From the NCBI GenBank assembly GCA_002439805.1, contig DJPQ01000028.1, positions 59,833 through 89,353 on the forward strand: 29,521 bases of DNA. Direction: 5' to 3'. This DNA is from Bacteroidales bacterium UBA6408 (GTDB lineage: Bacteria; Bacteroidota; Bacteroidia; Bacteroidales; UBA932). Under the pieces are notes generated by a model. That model was not told where the DNA came from and made no database searches. It saw only the letters and a list, made by a program, of their open reading frames with translations. Below, piece after piece: positions 1 through 7,487 of this stretch (positions within the stretch are counted from its first letter, which is position 1; every line of letters starts with the position of its first letter). A program made the translations under genes and the position numbers.

Positions 1-1280
1 GGGGTTATGTTGATCTTTGCCGTGGCATCCCAGTCGAGCATCTTGACTTCAGTGTCGTCAAGCACGGTCTCGTTCTCCTCCACAGGGTTGTAGCCGGCCT
101 GCTGCCCGAAGAAGCTGAAATATCTCGAAGGGTCGTCCGGATTCCTTATCGGAGATGTCGGATTTGCCTCCACGGCATTGTGGAACGTGTTCCAGTCGGC
201 CTTCTTCGCATTGACGACACGAGGGGCGATGTTGGCGGTAAAGGTAAACAGACCGCTGCCGGTGGTGTGGTTCACCGACGCCCTTGCCCCGTATTCCCGT
301 CTTTCGGAACGGCGGTCAATGCCGGTTGCCTTCTTGTAATCGACGCTTGCACGATAGTTGGTCTTCGCATTTCCGCCCGACATCGTGAGTGTATGCCGGT
401 GGGTGAATCCGACCCTGCTCACGGCCTTGAGCCAATCCTCGTTCCCGCCGTAGTCGGCGCCTTTCCCGACGGCGACCCTCTTCTCACGGAATTCGTCGGC
501 CCCGAGCATGTCAAGCTCGCGTATCATGAAGTTCGCGGACACGAGGCCGTTGTAGGTCGTGTGCACCGCGCCGTCCTTCGTGCCTTTCTTTGTCGTGACG
601 AGAACCACGCCGTTGCTTCCCCTCGTTCCGTAAATCGCCGAAGCAGCGCCGTCCTTGAGGATGTCTATGGACTCGATGTCGTTCGGGTTGATGTTGGTGA
701 GGTTCCCTCCGGGCACTCCATCGACCACAATAAGAGGGCCGAGACCTGCCGCGCGGGACGAGATTCCGCGAATCTGGATGCTTGCCGTGCTGTTCGGGTC
801 GGCTGCACCGGTGTTCACGACCGAGACTCCGGAAACCTTCCCCTGAATCATCATCGAGGGATCCGCGCCGCTCGATGAAAGGAAATCCTTTGCGGACACA
901 TGGGCAACGGCAGAGGTGAGTTCCTTCTTGTCCATTGTTCCGTAGCCGATTACCACCACCTCCTCAAGGAATGTCCTGTCTTCTTTGAGGCTGACGTCGA
1001 TTACGGAACGGCCGTTGACGACCGTCTCGGTTTCCTTGTAGCCTATGCAGCTGAACACGAGGACGGCATCCTTCCCCACGTCGCCTATGCGATAGACTCC
1101 GTCGGAATCGGTCTCCGTTCCCCTGCCGCCGTCCTTGACGATGACGGAAACGCCAGTAAGCGCCTCCCCTGTGCCTGCGTCCCTGACTGTGCCGTGCACT
1201 TCCGTTTCCTGAGCCAAGGCCCGGACGGAGATGAACGAGAGCGCCGCCGGCACAATCAGTTTCAAAAGATGAACTTTCAT
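1..1280 (-). CDS. SusC/RagA-family TonB-dependent outer-membrane receptor, N-terminal part (truncated by window edge)
   Basis: Read on the minus strand from an ATG at 1280, about 426 codons stay open to the window edge, so the C-terminal part of the barrel is missing. Residues 1-23 form a signal peptide ending in ALA before QETEV. A carboxypeptidase-regulatory-like (beta-sandwich) domain follows at about residues 25-105 (HGTVRDAGTGEALTGVSV, then VFSCIGYKE). Next come the SusC hallmark EEVVVIGYGT, the plug domain with IQIRGISSR and PLIVVDGVPGG, and IYGTRGSNGVVLVTTKKG. This family imports glycans or peptides across the outer membrane together with a SusD lipoprotein, which should lie beyond position 1. 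The DUF6377 regulator immediately upstream fits a nutrient-responsive locus. The substrate cannot be told from this part. I see no clear TAnnTTTG promoter before it. Confidence 0.93.
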   Translation of the reverse strand, partial: MKVHLLKLIVPAALSFISVRALAQETEVHGTVRDAGTGEALTGVSVIVKDGGRGTETDSDGVYRIGDVGKDAVLVFSCIGYKETETVVNGRSVIDVSLKEDRTFLEEVVVIGYGTMDKKELTSAVAHVSAKDFLSSSGADPSMMIQGKVSGVSVVNTGAADPNSTASIQIRGISSRAAGLGPLIVVDGVPGGNLTNINPNDIESIDILKDGAASAIYGTRGSNGVVLVTTKKGTKDGAVHTTYNGLVSANFMIRELDMLGADEFREKRVAVGKGADYGGNEDWLKAVSRVGFTHRHTLTMSGGNAKTNYRASVDYKKATGIDRRSERREYGARASVNHTTGSGLFTFTANIAPRVVNAKKADWNTFHNAVEANPTSPIRNPDDPSRYFSFFGQQAGYNPVEENETVLDDTEVKMLDWDATAKINIT

Positions 1281-1414
1281 ATAGCCTGTAAGTTTAGTGT
1301 TGAACTTAGAAGCCGGGGTGAAACGGCTTCCCACGAATCATGCGGTTCGTTGTTGCAAATGTCGGAATCATGCGACCCGGAAAAAAGCGATTAAAGGTAA
1401 ATTAAGATAAAAAT

Positions 1415-1451
1415 AAAATTCAACCGTCTGTCATTCAGACGATTGAATTTT
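1415..1451 (-). terminator. Rho-independent terminator of the DUF6377 regulator gene
   Basis: A 16-bp stem with one G-T type mismatch surrounds a 5-nt loop (1431-1435). On the minus strand it is followed by a T-rich run (TTTTATTTTTATC). It lies 48 bp past the stop codon of the regulator and before the SusC start, so the two minus-strand genes are probably transcribed separately. Confidence 0.8.
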
Positions 1452-1498
1452 AAGAACATAGTCTTCGATTAAGACTCTTTATTGACGGAAAACTCGCT

Positions 1499-3169
1499 TT
1501 ATGGTTTCGGAATGGCCCTTATCCTGCCGTCAAACTCCTCCTTAGGGACAAGGGAACGCGACTTTACCTTTGTCTTATAGACATATATCGTGTTCACGGA
1601 TATGTTGAGGTACTCAGCGACCTCAGCCGAATTTTCGACCCCGAGCCTCATCAGGGCAAATATCCTCGTTTCCATAGGCAGGGCGCCGTTGTCGTCGAGT
1701 TCGACCCTGTTCTCCGGAGGAAACAGGCGGTTGTACTCGTCGATGAAGTTGGGGAACAGCTTGAGGAAAGCCGAGTCAAACGCCGCGTAAATCCGCTCGC
1801 GCTCCTTCCTTATCCCGATTCCGCTGAGCAGCCCTATAGCGTCGTCGTACTGTCTGGCCATGATTTTCCGCACCGCGAACCTCGTCTGCTCCTCCACCTC
1901 GTTAACGAATCCGAAGTTCCCGCAGAGCGACCGCGCTATGTACTGGTCCTTGATTTCATTGGCCTCGTTAAGCCTGCCGTTGGTTTCCGTGAGGCTCTTG
2001 TTCGTCCGTGAAAGTTCATCCGAACTGCGCTTGAGCTGCTCGTGCGCCTCGGAGAGCCTCCTCGTGCGGCTGCGCAGCTTGAAGAACAGGACGACCGAGA
2101 GAAGCAGAAGGAGCGTCACCACAATTACAAGGGACAGGAACACCGTCCGCTGGCCGCGAATCCAGTCGTAGCGGCCGTTCTCGATTACGGGGAGTACGGT
2201 GTTGATTTCCAGCATACGGATTCTCGTGTTGTAGGCCTCGGCGTCGCGGAGTGCCTGCCGGATGTAGGAATATGCCCTCGTGATGTCCCCCGTCTCGTAC
2301 ATATATTCGGCAAGGACCCTTGCGGAGGTCGTCTCACGGGTGCAGGAGCGTATGTCGAAGATCGCGGACAATGCCCGGTAATATGTGGCCTCGGCCGCAT
2401 GATTCCGGCAGACGTAGGCATTCGCGAGTATGGAATACTGCACCGCCTCTTCATGCTCGCCGATGTCGTGGCTGCTTATCAGACTCTTGCGTCCCTCGAT
2501 TGTCAGGCTGTCGGAATAGTTGCGGTGCAGCTCAACCTCAAGTTCTGCAAGCTCCCGTCCGAAGCTTCCGGGGCTGAAACACTTGCGGGCAAGTTCGTAG
2601 TATTCCAATTTTGTCCTGTCATATTCTTTCGACAGGCCGGTCACTCCATGAACGTACGAGCTGAGGTTGAGGTAGGTCTCGGCGCAGAGAAGATAATACT
2701 CTCCGAGAAGCTCTTCCGGAAGTCCGTCCGTGCGGAAGTCGCGGATGGTTGCCAGAGCCTCGCTGAAGAATCCTGCGGACTTGTAACAGAAAAGGAGTCC
2801 GGTCCGCGCACGCGCAAGCCCCACCCTGTCTCCGTTTCTCACGGCAAGGCTTTCCATTCTCTTGGCGCAGCACCATGCGGAGTCAAACTGATAGTACCTG
2901 TATTCGTCGAAAAGCCTGCTGTAAATCCTCAGGCTGTCGCGCCAGTCGCGTGCCTTGCCCAGCTGGACGTCAAGGTTAGTCAGGCGCCATTCCTTTTTCT
3001 TCAGGTATTTGTCACGCTCGGCGATGGCGGCGTCGAGTTCCTTCAGGACAGCGTTCACTTCCGCTTTCCCTATGCCGGGCGGAGTAAGTTCCGCGTTTTC
3101 GGCTGAAACCGCAGTCTCTATGAACGCAGGAAGGAATAGGAAGAATATTAAGGTTTTAATGTTTTTCAT
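1499..3169 (-). CDS. DUF6377-type membrane regulator (TPR-like sensor, TM helix, coiled coil, HTH)
   Basis: 556 residues. A signal peptide (1-23) is followed by the typical DUF6377 opening (ELDAAIAERDKYLKKKE, about 44-60) and a long helical, TPR-like periplasmic region to about 335. One transmembrane helix (about 342-364) leads to a basic, coiled-coil segment (366-407). The C-terminal part ends in a helix-turn-helix-like segment (about 500-540: RIFALMRLGVENSAEVAEYLNISVNTIYVYK), which resembles LuxR/SusR-style DNA-binding ends. Proteins of this family are commonly found next to SusC/SusD loci in Bacteroidales and are thought to control them from the inner membrane. The adjacent downstream SusC gene agrees with that role. 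The ligand is unknown. The start is the ATG before the hydrophobic signal sequence. Confidence 0.85.
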   Translation of the reverse strand: MKNIKTLIFFLFLPAFIETAVSAENAELTPPGIGKAEVNAVLKELDAAIAERDKYLKKKEWRLTNLDVQLGKARDWRDSLRIYSRLFDEYRYYQFDSAWCCAKRMESLAVRNGDRVGLARARTGLLFCYKSAGFFSEALATIRDFRTDGLPEELLGEYYLLCAETYLNLSSYVHGVTGLSKEYDRTKLEYYELARKCFSPGSFGRELAELEVELHRNYSDSLTIEGRKSLISSHDIGEHEEAVQYSILANAYVCRNHAAEATYYRALSAIFDIRSCTRETTSARVLAEYMYETGDITRAYSYIRQALRDAEAYNTRIRMLEINTVLPVIENGRYDWIRGQRTVFLSLVIVVTLLLLLSVVLFFKLRSRTRRLSEAHEQLKRSSDELSRTNKSLTETNGRLNEANEIKDQYIARSLCGNFGFVNEVEEQTRFAVRKIMARQYDDAIGLLSGIGIRKERERIYAAFDSAFLKLFPNFIDEYNRLFPPENRVELDDNGALPMETRIFALMRLGVENSAEVAEYLNISVNTIYVYKTKVKSRSLVPKEEFDGRIRAIPKP

Positions 3170-3484
3170 TTTGGCTCTGCTCTCGCTTATCTAAATGGAC
3201 CTTTTGAACAAAGACCTCACGTCGATTTCGAAAAAATCCTCCAGCGGCAAGGAATGAGGCCCGACGATGAACGCGGAAGTTATCCTCTTTCGTACATAAA
3301 GCAATTTTATGAGATATACTTCACAAAATTATAAAATATATTTTACAAAATCGCCAATATCGGGAAGCTGTTTTTAATTTTCTCGTATTTGAACTCAGGC
3401 GCATGGGAATCTGAAAACGATATGCCACCTCAAAAGGCTTGTAAAGATAAGCCTGAAAAAATTTGCGAAATTTCGCGTAATCCA
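3170..3484. other. Intergenic region between the DUF6377 gene and the rplC promoter
   Basis: This is the AT-rich divergent gap. On the minus strand the segment 3195-3300 keeps an open frame with a protein-like ending (see findings) but has no ATG start. A possible minus-strand -7 box (TAATTTTG) lies at 3324-3331 without a well-placed -33 element. Nearer rplC are a 6-bp stem with an 8-nt loop (3435-3454) and the 12-bp perfect palindrome GCGAAATTTCGC (3465-3476). No convincing gene, tRNA or rpsJ remnant was seen here. The 67-codon open frame at 3321-3524 is AT-rich and judged spurious. Confidence 0.6.
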
Positions 3485-3514
3485 TTGAAAAATAAAATTT
3501 TAGTCGTATATTTG
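3485..3514 (+). promoter_or_regulatory. Bacteroidota-type promoter of the rplC operon
   Basis: A -33 TTG (3485-3487), 19 bp of spacer and a -7 box TATATTTG (3507-3514) match the Bacteroidota primary-sigma consensus TTTG-N19-21-TAnnTTTG. Transcription should start near 3518-3520, giving a leader of about 55 nt before rplC. Confidence 0.85.
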
Positions 3515-3518
3515 CAGC

Positions 3519-3537
3519 CCGCAAAAAGGCTTTGCGG
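3519..3537 (+). other. Stem-loop at the 5' end of the rplC operon leader
   Basis: CCGCAAA (3519-3525) pairs perfectly with TTTGCGG (3531-3537) around a 5-nt loop, placed where the transcript should begin. It has no following U-run, so it is not a terminator. It may protect the 5' end or have a regulatory role; the function is inferred only from its position. Confidence 0.55.
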
Positions 3538-3574
3538 AGTTTAATGTATTTATAATCAATTAATTAATCAACCA

Positions 3575-4198
3575 ATGCCTGGATTAATTGGAAAGAAAAT
3601 CGGAATGACTTCCGTTTTCGGTGCTGATGGAAAAAATCTTCCATGCACCGTTATTGAGGCTGGTCCATGTGTTGTCACGCAAATTCGTACAGTCGAGAAA
3701 GATGGTTATGCCGCTGTACAGCTTGCCTATGACGAAATCTCGGAGAAACATGCCAGCAAGCCTCTCAAGGGGCACTTTGAAAAGGCAGGAACCACCCCTA
3801 AGCGCAAGCTCGTCGAGTTCAAGGCGGACTTCGCTCAGGATCTCAAGCTCGGCGACACTCTCACGCTGACCGATGTCTTCGCGGACACCACCTATGTCGA
3901 TGTCGTGGGAACGTCCAAGGGCAAGGGATTTCAGGGAGTCGTGAAGCGTCACGGCTTCGCCGGAGTCGGCGGCACCACACACGGTCAGCACAACCGTCTC
4001 CGTCACCCGGGTTCTCTCGGCGCCTGCTCATGGCCTTCACGCGTGTTCCCCGGAATGCGTATGGCCGGCCACATGGGCAATGAGAGAGTTAAGGTGTTCA
4101 ACCTTCAGGTAATCAAGCTCATCCCTGAGAACAACCTCATCGTTGTCAAGGGCTCAGTACCCGGAGCAAAGGGTTCTTATGTAATTTTGGAGGACTAA
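3575..4198 (+). CDS. rplC: 50S ribosomal protein L3
   Basis: 207 residues, normal length. The start MPGLIGKKIGMTSVF and the conserved core KGKGFQGVVKRHGF...GGTTHGQ...HRHPGSLG-type region (about 114-150) are diagnostic for L3, which helps initiate assembly of the large subunit and reaches toward the peptidyl-transferase centre. It is the first gene of its transcription unit here. In most Bacteroidota rpsJ (S10) stands directly before it, but no S10 gene is present upstream in this window. rplD follows after 3 bp. Confidence 0.97.
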   Translation: MPGLIGKKIGMTSVFGADGKNLPCTVIEAGPCVVTQIRTVEKDGYAAVQLAYDEISEKHASKPLKGHFEKAGTTPKRKLVEFKADFAQDLKLGDTLTLTDVFADTTYVDVVGTSKGKGFQGVVKRHGFAGVGGTTHGQHNRLRHPGSLGACSWPSRVFPGMRMAGHMGNERVKVFNLQVIKLIPENNLIVVKGSVPGAKGSYVILED

Positions 4199-4201
4199 GC
4201 T

Positions 4202-4831
4202 ATGGAATTATCAGTAATTAAGATTGACGGAACAGAATCCGGAAAGAAGGTAGTCCTCAACGACGAAATCTTCGGCATCACTCCGAACGATCACGCGATT
4301 TACCTCGACGTGAAGCAGTTCCTTGCGAACCAGCGTCACGGCAACGCCAAGACAAAGGACCGCAGCGAGGTTGCCTACAGTACAAGAAAGCTCATCCGTC
4401 AGAAAGGTTCGGGCGGTGCGCGTCACGGCAGCCTGAAGGCAAACATCTATGTCGGCGGCGGCCGTGTGTTCGGTCCTAAGCCGCACTTCTACGGCTTCAA
4501 GCTCAACAAGAAGCTCAAGCAGCTTGCACGTTTCTCTGCCCTTTCATACAAGGCTCAGGAGAATGCAATCGTTGTTGTAGAGCCGTTCACAATGGACGCG
4601 CCTAGGACAAAGGAGTTCATCGGCATCCTCAAGAACATCAAGGCCGGTGACAGGAAAGTGCTCTTCGTGCTTCCTTCAAACTCCGACAACATTTACCTTT
4701 CATCACGTAACCTTCCTGAAGTAAAGGTCACCACCGTTGACGAAATCAACACCTACGCGATCATGAACTCAAATTCACTCGTGCTCGTCGACGGCGTACA
4801 GGACATTCTTGCTGCAAGGATCAAACGCTAA
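4202..4831 (+). CDS. rplD: 50S ribosomal protein L4
   Basis: 209 residues. The internal loop region STRKLIRQKGSGGARHGS, followed by the GGGRVFGPKPHFY stretch (about 60-100), is the L4 extension that lines the exit tunnel. In Gammaproteobacteria L4 represses its own operon through the S10 leader; no equivalent is shown for this phylum. It begins 3 bp after rplC, preceded by GGAGG-like sequence (ttttggaggactaagct), one of the better ribosome binding sites in the window. Confidence 0.97.
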   Translation: MELSVIKIDGTESGKKVVLNDEIFGITPNDHAIYLDVKQFLANQRHGNAKTKDRSEVAYSTRKLIRQKGSGGARHGSLKANIYVGGGRVFGPKPHFYGFKLNKKLKQLARFSALSYKAQENAIVVVEPFTMDAPRTKEFIGILKNIKAGDRKVLFVLPSNSDNIYLSSRNLPEVKVTTVDEINTYAIMNSNSLVLVDGVQDILAARIKR

Positions 4832-4837
4832 AAAGAG

Positions 4838-5128
4838 ATGGGAATTTTAATTAAGCCAATAGTAACTGAAAAGATGACGGTTCTGGGCGAAAAGTTGAAC
4901 CGCTATGGCTTCATCGTCGATCGTGAGGCCAACAAACTTCAGATCAAGGCTGCCGTAGAGCAGGCCTACAACGTGACTGTTGCTGATGTCAACACCATCA
5001 ACTATCACGGCAAGAAGAAATCCCGCTACACCAAGGCCGGTATGCTCCGTGGTCGCATGAACCACTACAAGAAGGCTATCGTGACCCTTGCAGGCGAGGA
5101 CAAGATTGATTTCTACAGCAACATCTAA
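4838..5128 (+). CDS. rplW: 50S ribosomal protein L23
   Basis: 96 residues, typical length. The opening ILIKPIVTEKMT and the later MNHYKKAIVTL region (basic, strand-rich) match L23, the exit-site protein that docks trigger factor and SRP. It sits between rplD (6 bp gap) and rplB (15 bp gap), its standard place. Confidence 0.97.
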   Translation: MGILIKPIVTEKMTVLGEKLNRYGFIVDREANKLQIKAAVEQAYNVTVADVNTINYHGKKKSRYTKAGMLRGRMNHYKKAIVTLAGEDKIDFYSNI

Positions 5129-5143
5129 CGGGAGGGAACGGTT

Positions 5144-5968
5144 ATGGCAGTAAGAAAATTCAAACCGGTAACTCCGGGACAGAGAAACAAGGTAATCAGC
5201 GCATTCGACGACATTACCTGCAAGAAACCTGAGAAATCACTCCTCGAACCTCTCAAGAGCTCCGGCGGACGCAACAATCAGGGCAAGATGACCATGCGCT
5301 ACATCGGCGGCGGTCACAAGAAGATGTACCGTGTAATCGACTTCCTTCGCGCGAAGGACGACTGCAAGGCTACAGTAATGACAATCGAGTATGACCCGAA
5401 CCGCAGCGCGCGCATCGCGCTCGTGCAGTACGAGGACGGGGTGAAGAAGTACATCATCGCTCCTAACGGACTCAAGGTCGGTCAGGTCATCGCTTCCGGC
5501 TCCGGAGTCGCTCCTGAAGTCGGCAACACTCTCCCTCTTGGGGAAATTCCGCTCGGTACACTCGTTCACAACATCGAGCTTCGTCCGGGACAGGGCGCCG
5601 CAATGGCACGTTCTGCCGGAACTTACGCACAGCTCGCAGCACGCGAGGGCAACTACGCCATCCTCCGTCTCCCTTCGGGTGAGACCCGCATGGTGCTCTG
5701 CACCTGCCGTGCAACTGTCGGAACAGTGTCAAATCCGGATCACAATTTGGAGTCGCACGGAAAGGCGGGACGCAGAAGATGGCTCGGCCGTCGTCCTCGC
5801 AACCGTGGTGTCGTAATGAACCCGGTAGATCACCCTATGGGTGGTGGTGAAGGCCGTGCATCCGGTGGACATCCGCGTTCACGCAAGGGCATGCCGGCCA
5901 AGGGCTACAAGACACGTAATCCTAAGGCTACTTCAAATAAGTTCATTATTGAGAGAAGGAAAAAATAA
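5144..5968 (+). CDS. rplB: 50S ribosomal protein L2
   Basis: 274 residues, normal length. The sequence shows the L2 RNA-binding fold (RYIGGGHKKMYRVIDF, then VKKYIIAPNGLKVGQ) and the conserved C-terminal MNPVDHPMGGGEGRASGGHP motif (about 224-243), with the histidine region close to the peptidyl-transferase centre. It is preceded by GGGAGGGAACGGTT, a purine-rich ribosome binding site. Confidence 0.98.
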   Translation: MAVRKFKPVTPGQRNKVISAFDDITCKKPEKSLLEPLKSSGGRNNQGKMTMRYIGGGHKKMYRVIDFLRAKDDCKATVMTIEYDPNRSARIALVQYEDGVKKYIIAPNGLKVGQVIASGSGVAPEVGNTLPLGEIPLGTLVHNIELRPGQGAAMARSAGTYAQLAAREGNYAILRLPSGETRMVLCTCRATVGTVSNPDHNLESHGKAGRRRWLGRRPRNRGVVMNPVDHPMGGGEGRASGGHPRSRKGMPAKGYKTRNPKATSNKFIIERRKK

Positions 5969-5989
5969 CGGAATAAAACTTAAGAGATT

Positions 5990-6259
5990 ATGAGTCGTTC
6001 ATTAAGAAAAGGTCCTTATATTCAGGAAGCCCTTGAAAAGAGAATTCTTGCTATGAATGAGGGTAGCATGAAGAAAGAGGTTGTCAAGACTTGGTCACGT
6101 GCAAGTATGATCTCTCCTGATTTCGTCGGTCACACCATCGCAGTTCATAACGGAAATAAGTTTATTCCTGTTTATGTCACTGAAAACATGGTCGGACACA
6201 AGCTCGGGGAGTTCGCGCCTACCAGAACATTCAGAGGCCATTCGGGCAATCGTAAATAA
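5990..6259 (+). CDS. rpsS: 30S ribosomal protein S19
   Basis: 89 residues. MSRSLRKGPYIQEAL and the C-terminal HKLGEFAPTRTFRGHSG are the S19 signature. This small-subunit head protein binds 16S rRNA with S13 and contacts the A-site finger. It follows rplB after 21 bp in the usual order. Confidence 0.98.
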   Translation: MSRSLRKGPYIQEALEKRILAMNEGSMKKEVVKTWSRASMISPDFVGHTIAVHNGNKFIPVYVTENMVGHKLGEFAPTRTFRGHSGNRK

Positions 6260-6279
6260 TTTTAAATGAGAAAGTAATT

Positions 6280-6702
6280 ATGGGAGCTCGTAAAAGACAA
6301 ATGGCCGAGAGGCAGAAAGAAATAAAGAGGCAGACAGCCATAGCGAAGGCTAATGACGTTCCTACTTCTCCGCGCAAGATGCGTCTGGTTGCAGACATCA
6401 TCCGCGGCGTTGAAGTGAACCGTGCCCTCGACATCCTCAAATTCTCCAAGAAGCACGCTTCAGTGACGCTTTCGACGCTCGTTCGCAGCGCCATCGCGAA
6501 CTGGGAAGCCAAGAATCCGGAGGACACGAAGGAACTCGACAACGGTAATGTTTACATCAAGACCATTATGGTCGATGAAGGTCGCACACTCAAGAGAATC
6601 CGTCCTTGCCCTCAGGGAAGGGCCGGCAGGATCCGCAAGCGTTCCAACCACGTTACTGTAATTCTTGACGTTAAGAAACCATCAACAACAGCGGAGGAAT
6701 AA
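6280..6702 (+). CDS. rplV: 50S ribosomal protein L22
   Basis: 140 residues. The N-terminus is extended and basic (MGARKRQMAERQKEIKRQTAIA) before the conserved core VPTSPRKMRLVADIIRG. The C-terminal hairpin RPCPQGRAGRIRKRSNHVTVIL is the tunnel-lining loop where macrolide-resistance changes arise in this family. It ends 4 bp before the rpsC start. Confidence 0.96.
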   Translation: MGARKRQMAERQKEIKRQTAIAKANDVPTSPRKMRLVADIIRGVEVNRALDILKFSKKHASVTLSTLVRSAIANWEAKNPEDTKELDNGNVYIKTIMVDEGRTLKRIRPCPQGRAGRIRKRSNHVTVILDVKKPSTTAEE

Positions 6703-6706
6703 GAAT

Positions 6707-7459
6707 ATGGGACAGAAAACAAATCCTATCAGCAACAGAATCGGTATCACCCGTGGTTGGGACTCTAACTGGTGTGGTGGTAACTATGCGGAGAAAATCG
6801 CCGAGGACTACAAGATTCGCAAGTATCTTGAGAGCCGTCTTGCAAAGGCGAGCCTTTCAAAGATTGTAATCGAGAGAACCCTCAAGCTCATCACCGTGAC
6901 AATCCACGCGGCAAGACCGGGTGTCATCATCGGCAAGGGCGGCACAGCCGTTGATCAGCTCAAGGAAGAGCTCAAGAAGGTGACTTCAAAGGATGTTCAG
7001 ATTAACATCTACGAGGTCAAGAAGCCTGAGATTGACGCTCACATCGTGGCTGATTCAATCGCCCGCCAGATTGAGGGCCGTGTTTCCTACCGTCGTGCAA
7101 TCAAGATGGCCATCGCTTCCACCATGCGTGTCGGAGCCGAGGGCATCAAGATTCAGATCAGCGGCCGTGTAGGCGGAGCCGAGATGGCAAGAAGCGAGAT
7201 GATTAAGGAAGGCCGTACTCCGCTTCACACTTTCCGTGCGGACATCGACTATGCGCTTGCAGAGGCTCACACAAAGGTGGGTGTCCTCGGAGTTAAGGTC
7301 TGGATCTGCAACGGTGAGGTCTATGGAAAGAAAGATCTTTCTCCTAACGCCGGCATAGCTGCGCAGCAGGCTCAGAGCGGCAATTCAGGCCGTGGCGGCG
7401 AGCGTCGCGGTGGTCGTGGGGATCGTCGCGACCGTCGGGATCGTCGCGACCGTAAGTAA
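6707..7459 (+). CDS. rpsC: 30S ribosomal protein S3
   Basis: 250 residues from MGQKTNPISNRIG, which I take as the start because it is the conserved S3 N-terminus and sits 7 bp after a GGAGG site (6692-6697 region). A longer in-frame ATG at 6665 lies inside rplV and adds unrelated residues. The KH domain motif GVIIGKGG (about 65-72) and the C-terminal domain with GRVGGAEMARSE are present. The last 30 residues are a Gly/Arg/Asp-rich tail with RRD repeats. S3 forms part of the mRNA entry channel and helicase. It is the last gene of this ribosomal block: rplP, normally next, is 10.8 kb away. Confidence 0.97.
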   Translation: MGQKTNPISNRIGITRGWDSNWCGGNYAEKIAEDYKIRKYLESRLAKASLSKIVIERTLKLITVTIHAARPGVIIGKGGTAVDQLKEELKKVTSKDVQINIYEVKKPEIDAHIVADSIARQIEGRVSYRRAIKMAIASTMRVGAEGIKIQISGRVGGAEMARSEMIKEGRTPLHTFRADIDYALAEAHTKVGVLGVKVWICNGEVYGKKDLSPNAGIAAQQAQSGNSGRGGERRGGRGDRRDRRDRRDRK

Positions 7460-7487
7460 TACGGAGCGAAGAGTACGGAGCGAAGAA
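7460..7487. repeat. Tandem 14-bp direct repeat after rpsC
   Basis: The 14-mer TACGGAGCGAAGAG (7460-7473) is followed directly by TACGGAGCGAAGAA (7474-7487), 13 of 14 identical, immediately after the rpsC stop codon. Confidence 0.8.

Noticed and set aside
180..1394. Open frames of 232 and 164 codons on plus
   Set aside because: They are antisense to the SusC N-terminal region, which is open on minus from 1280 to the window edge with clear family motifs.
2042..3106. 354-codon open frame on plus opposite the DUF6377 gene
   Set aside because: It is a GC-rich shadow of a well-supported minus-strand gene with signal peptide, TM helix and HTH; no family features or start signal.
3321..3524. 67-codon open frame on minus in front of rplC
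   Set aside because: AT-rich, overlaps the rplC promoter and contains no recognisable motif.
6665..6706. Upstream start for S3
   Set aside because: It lies within rplV and precedes the universal MGQK start with a ribosome binding site.
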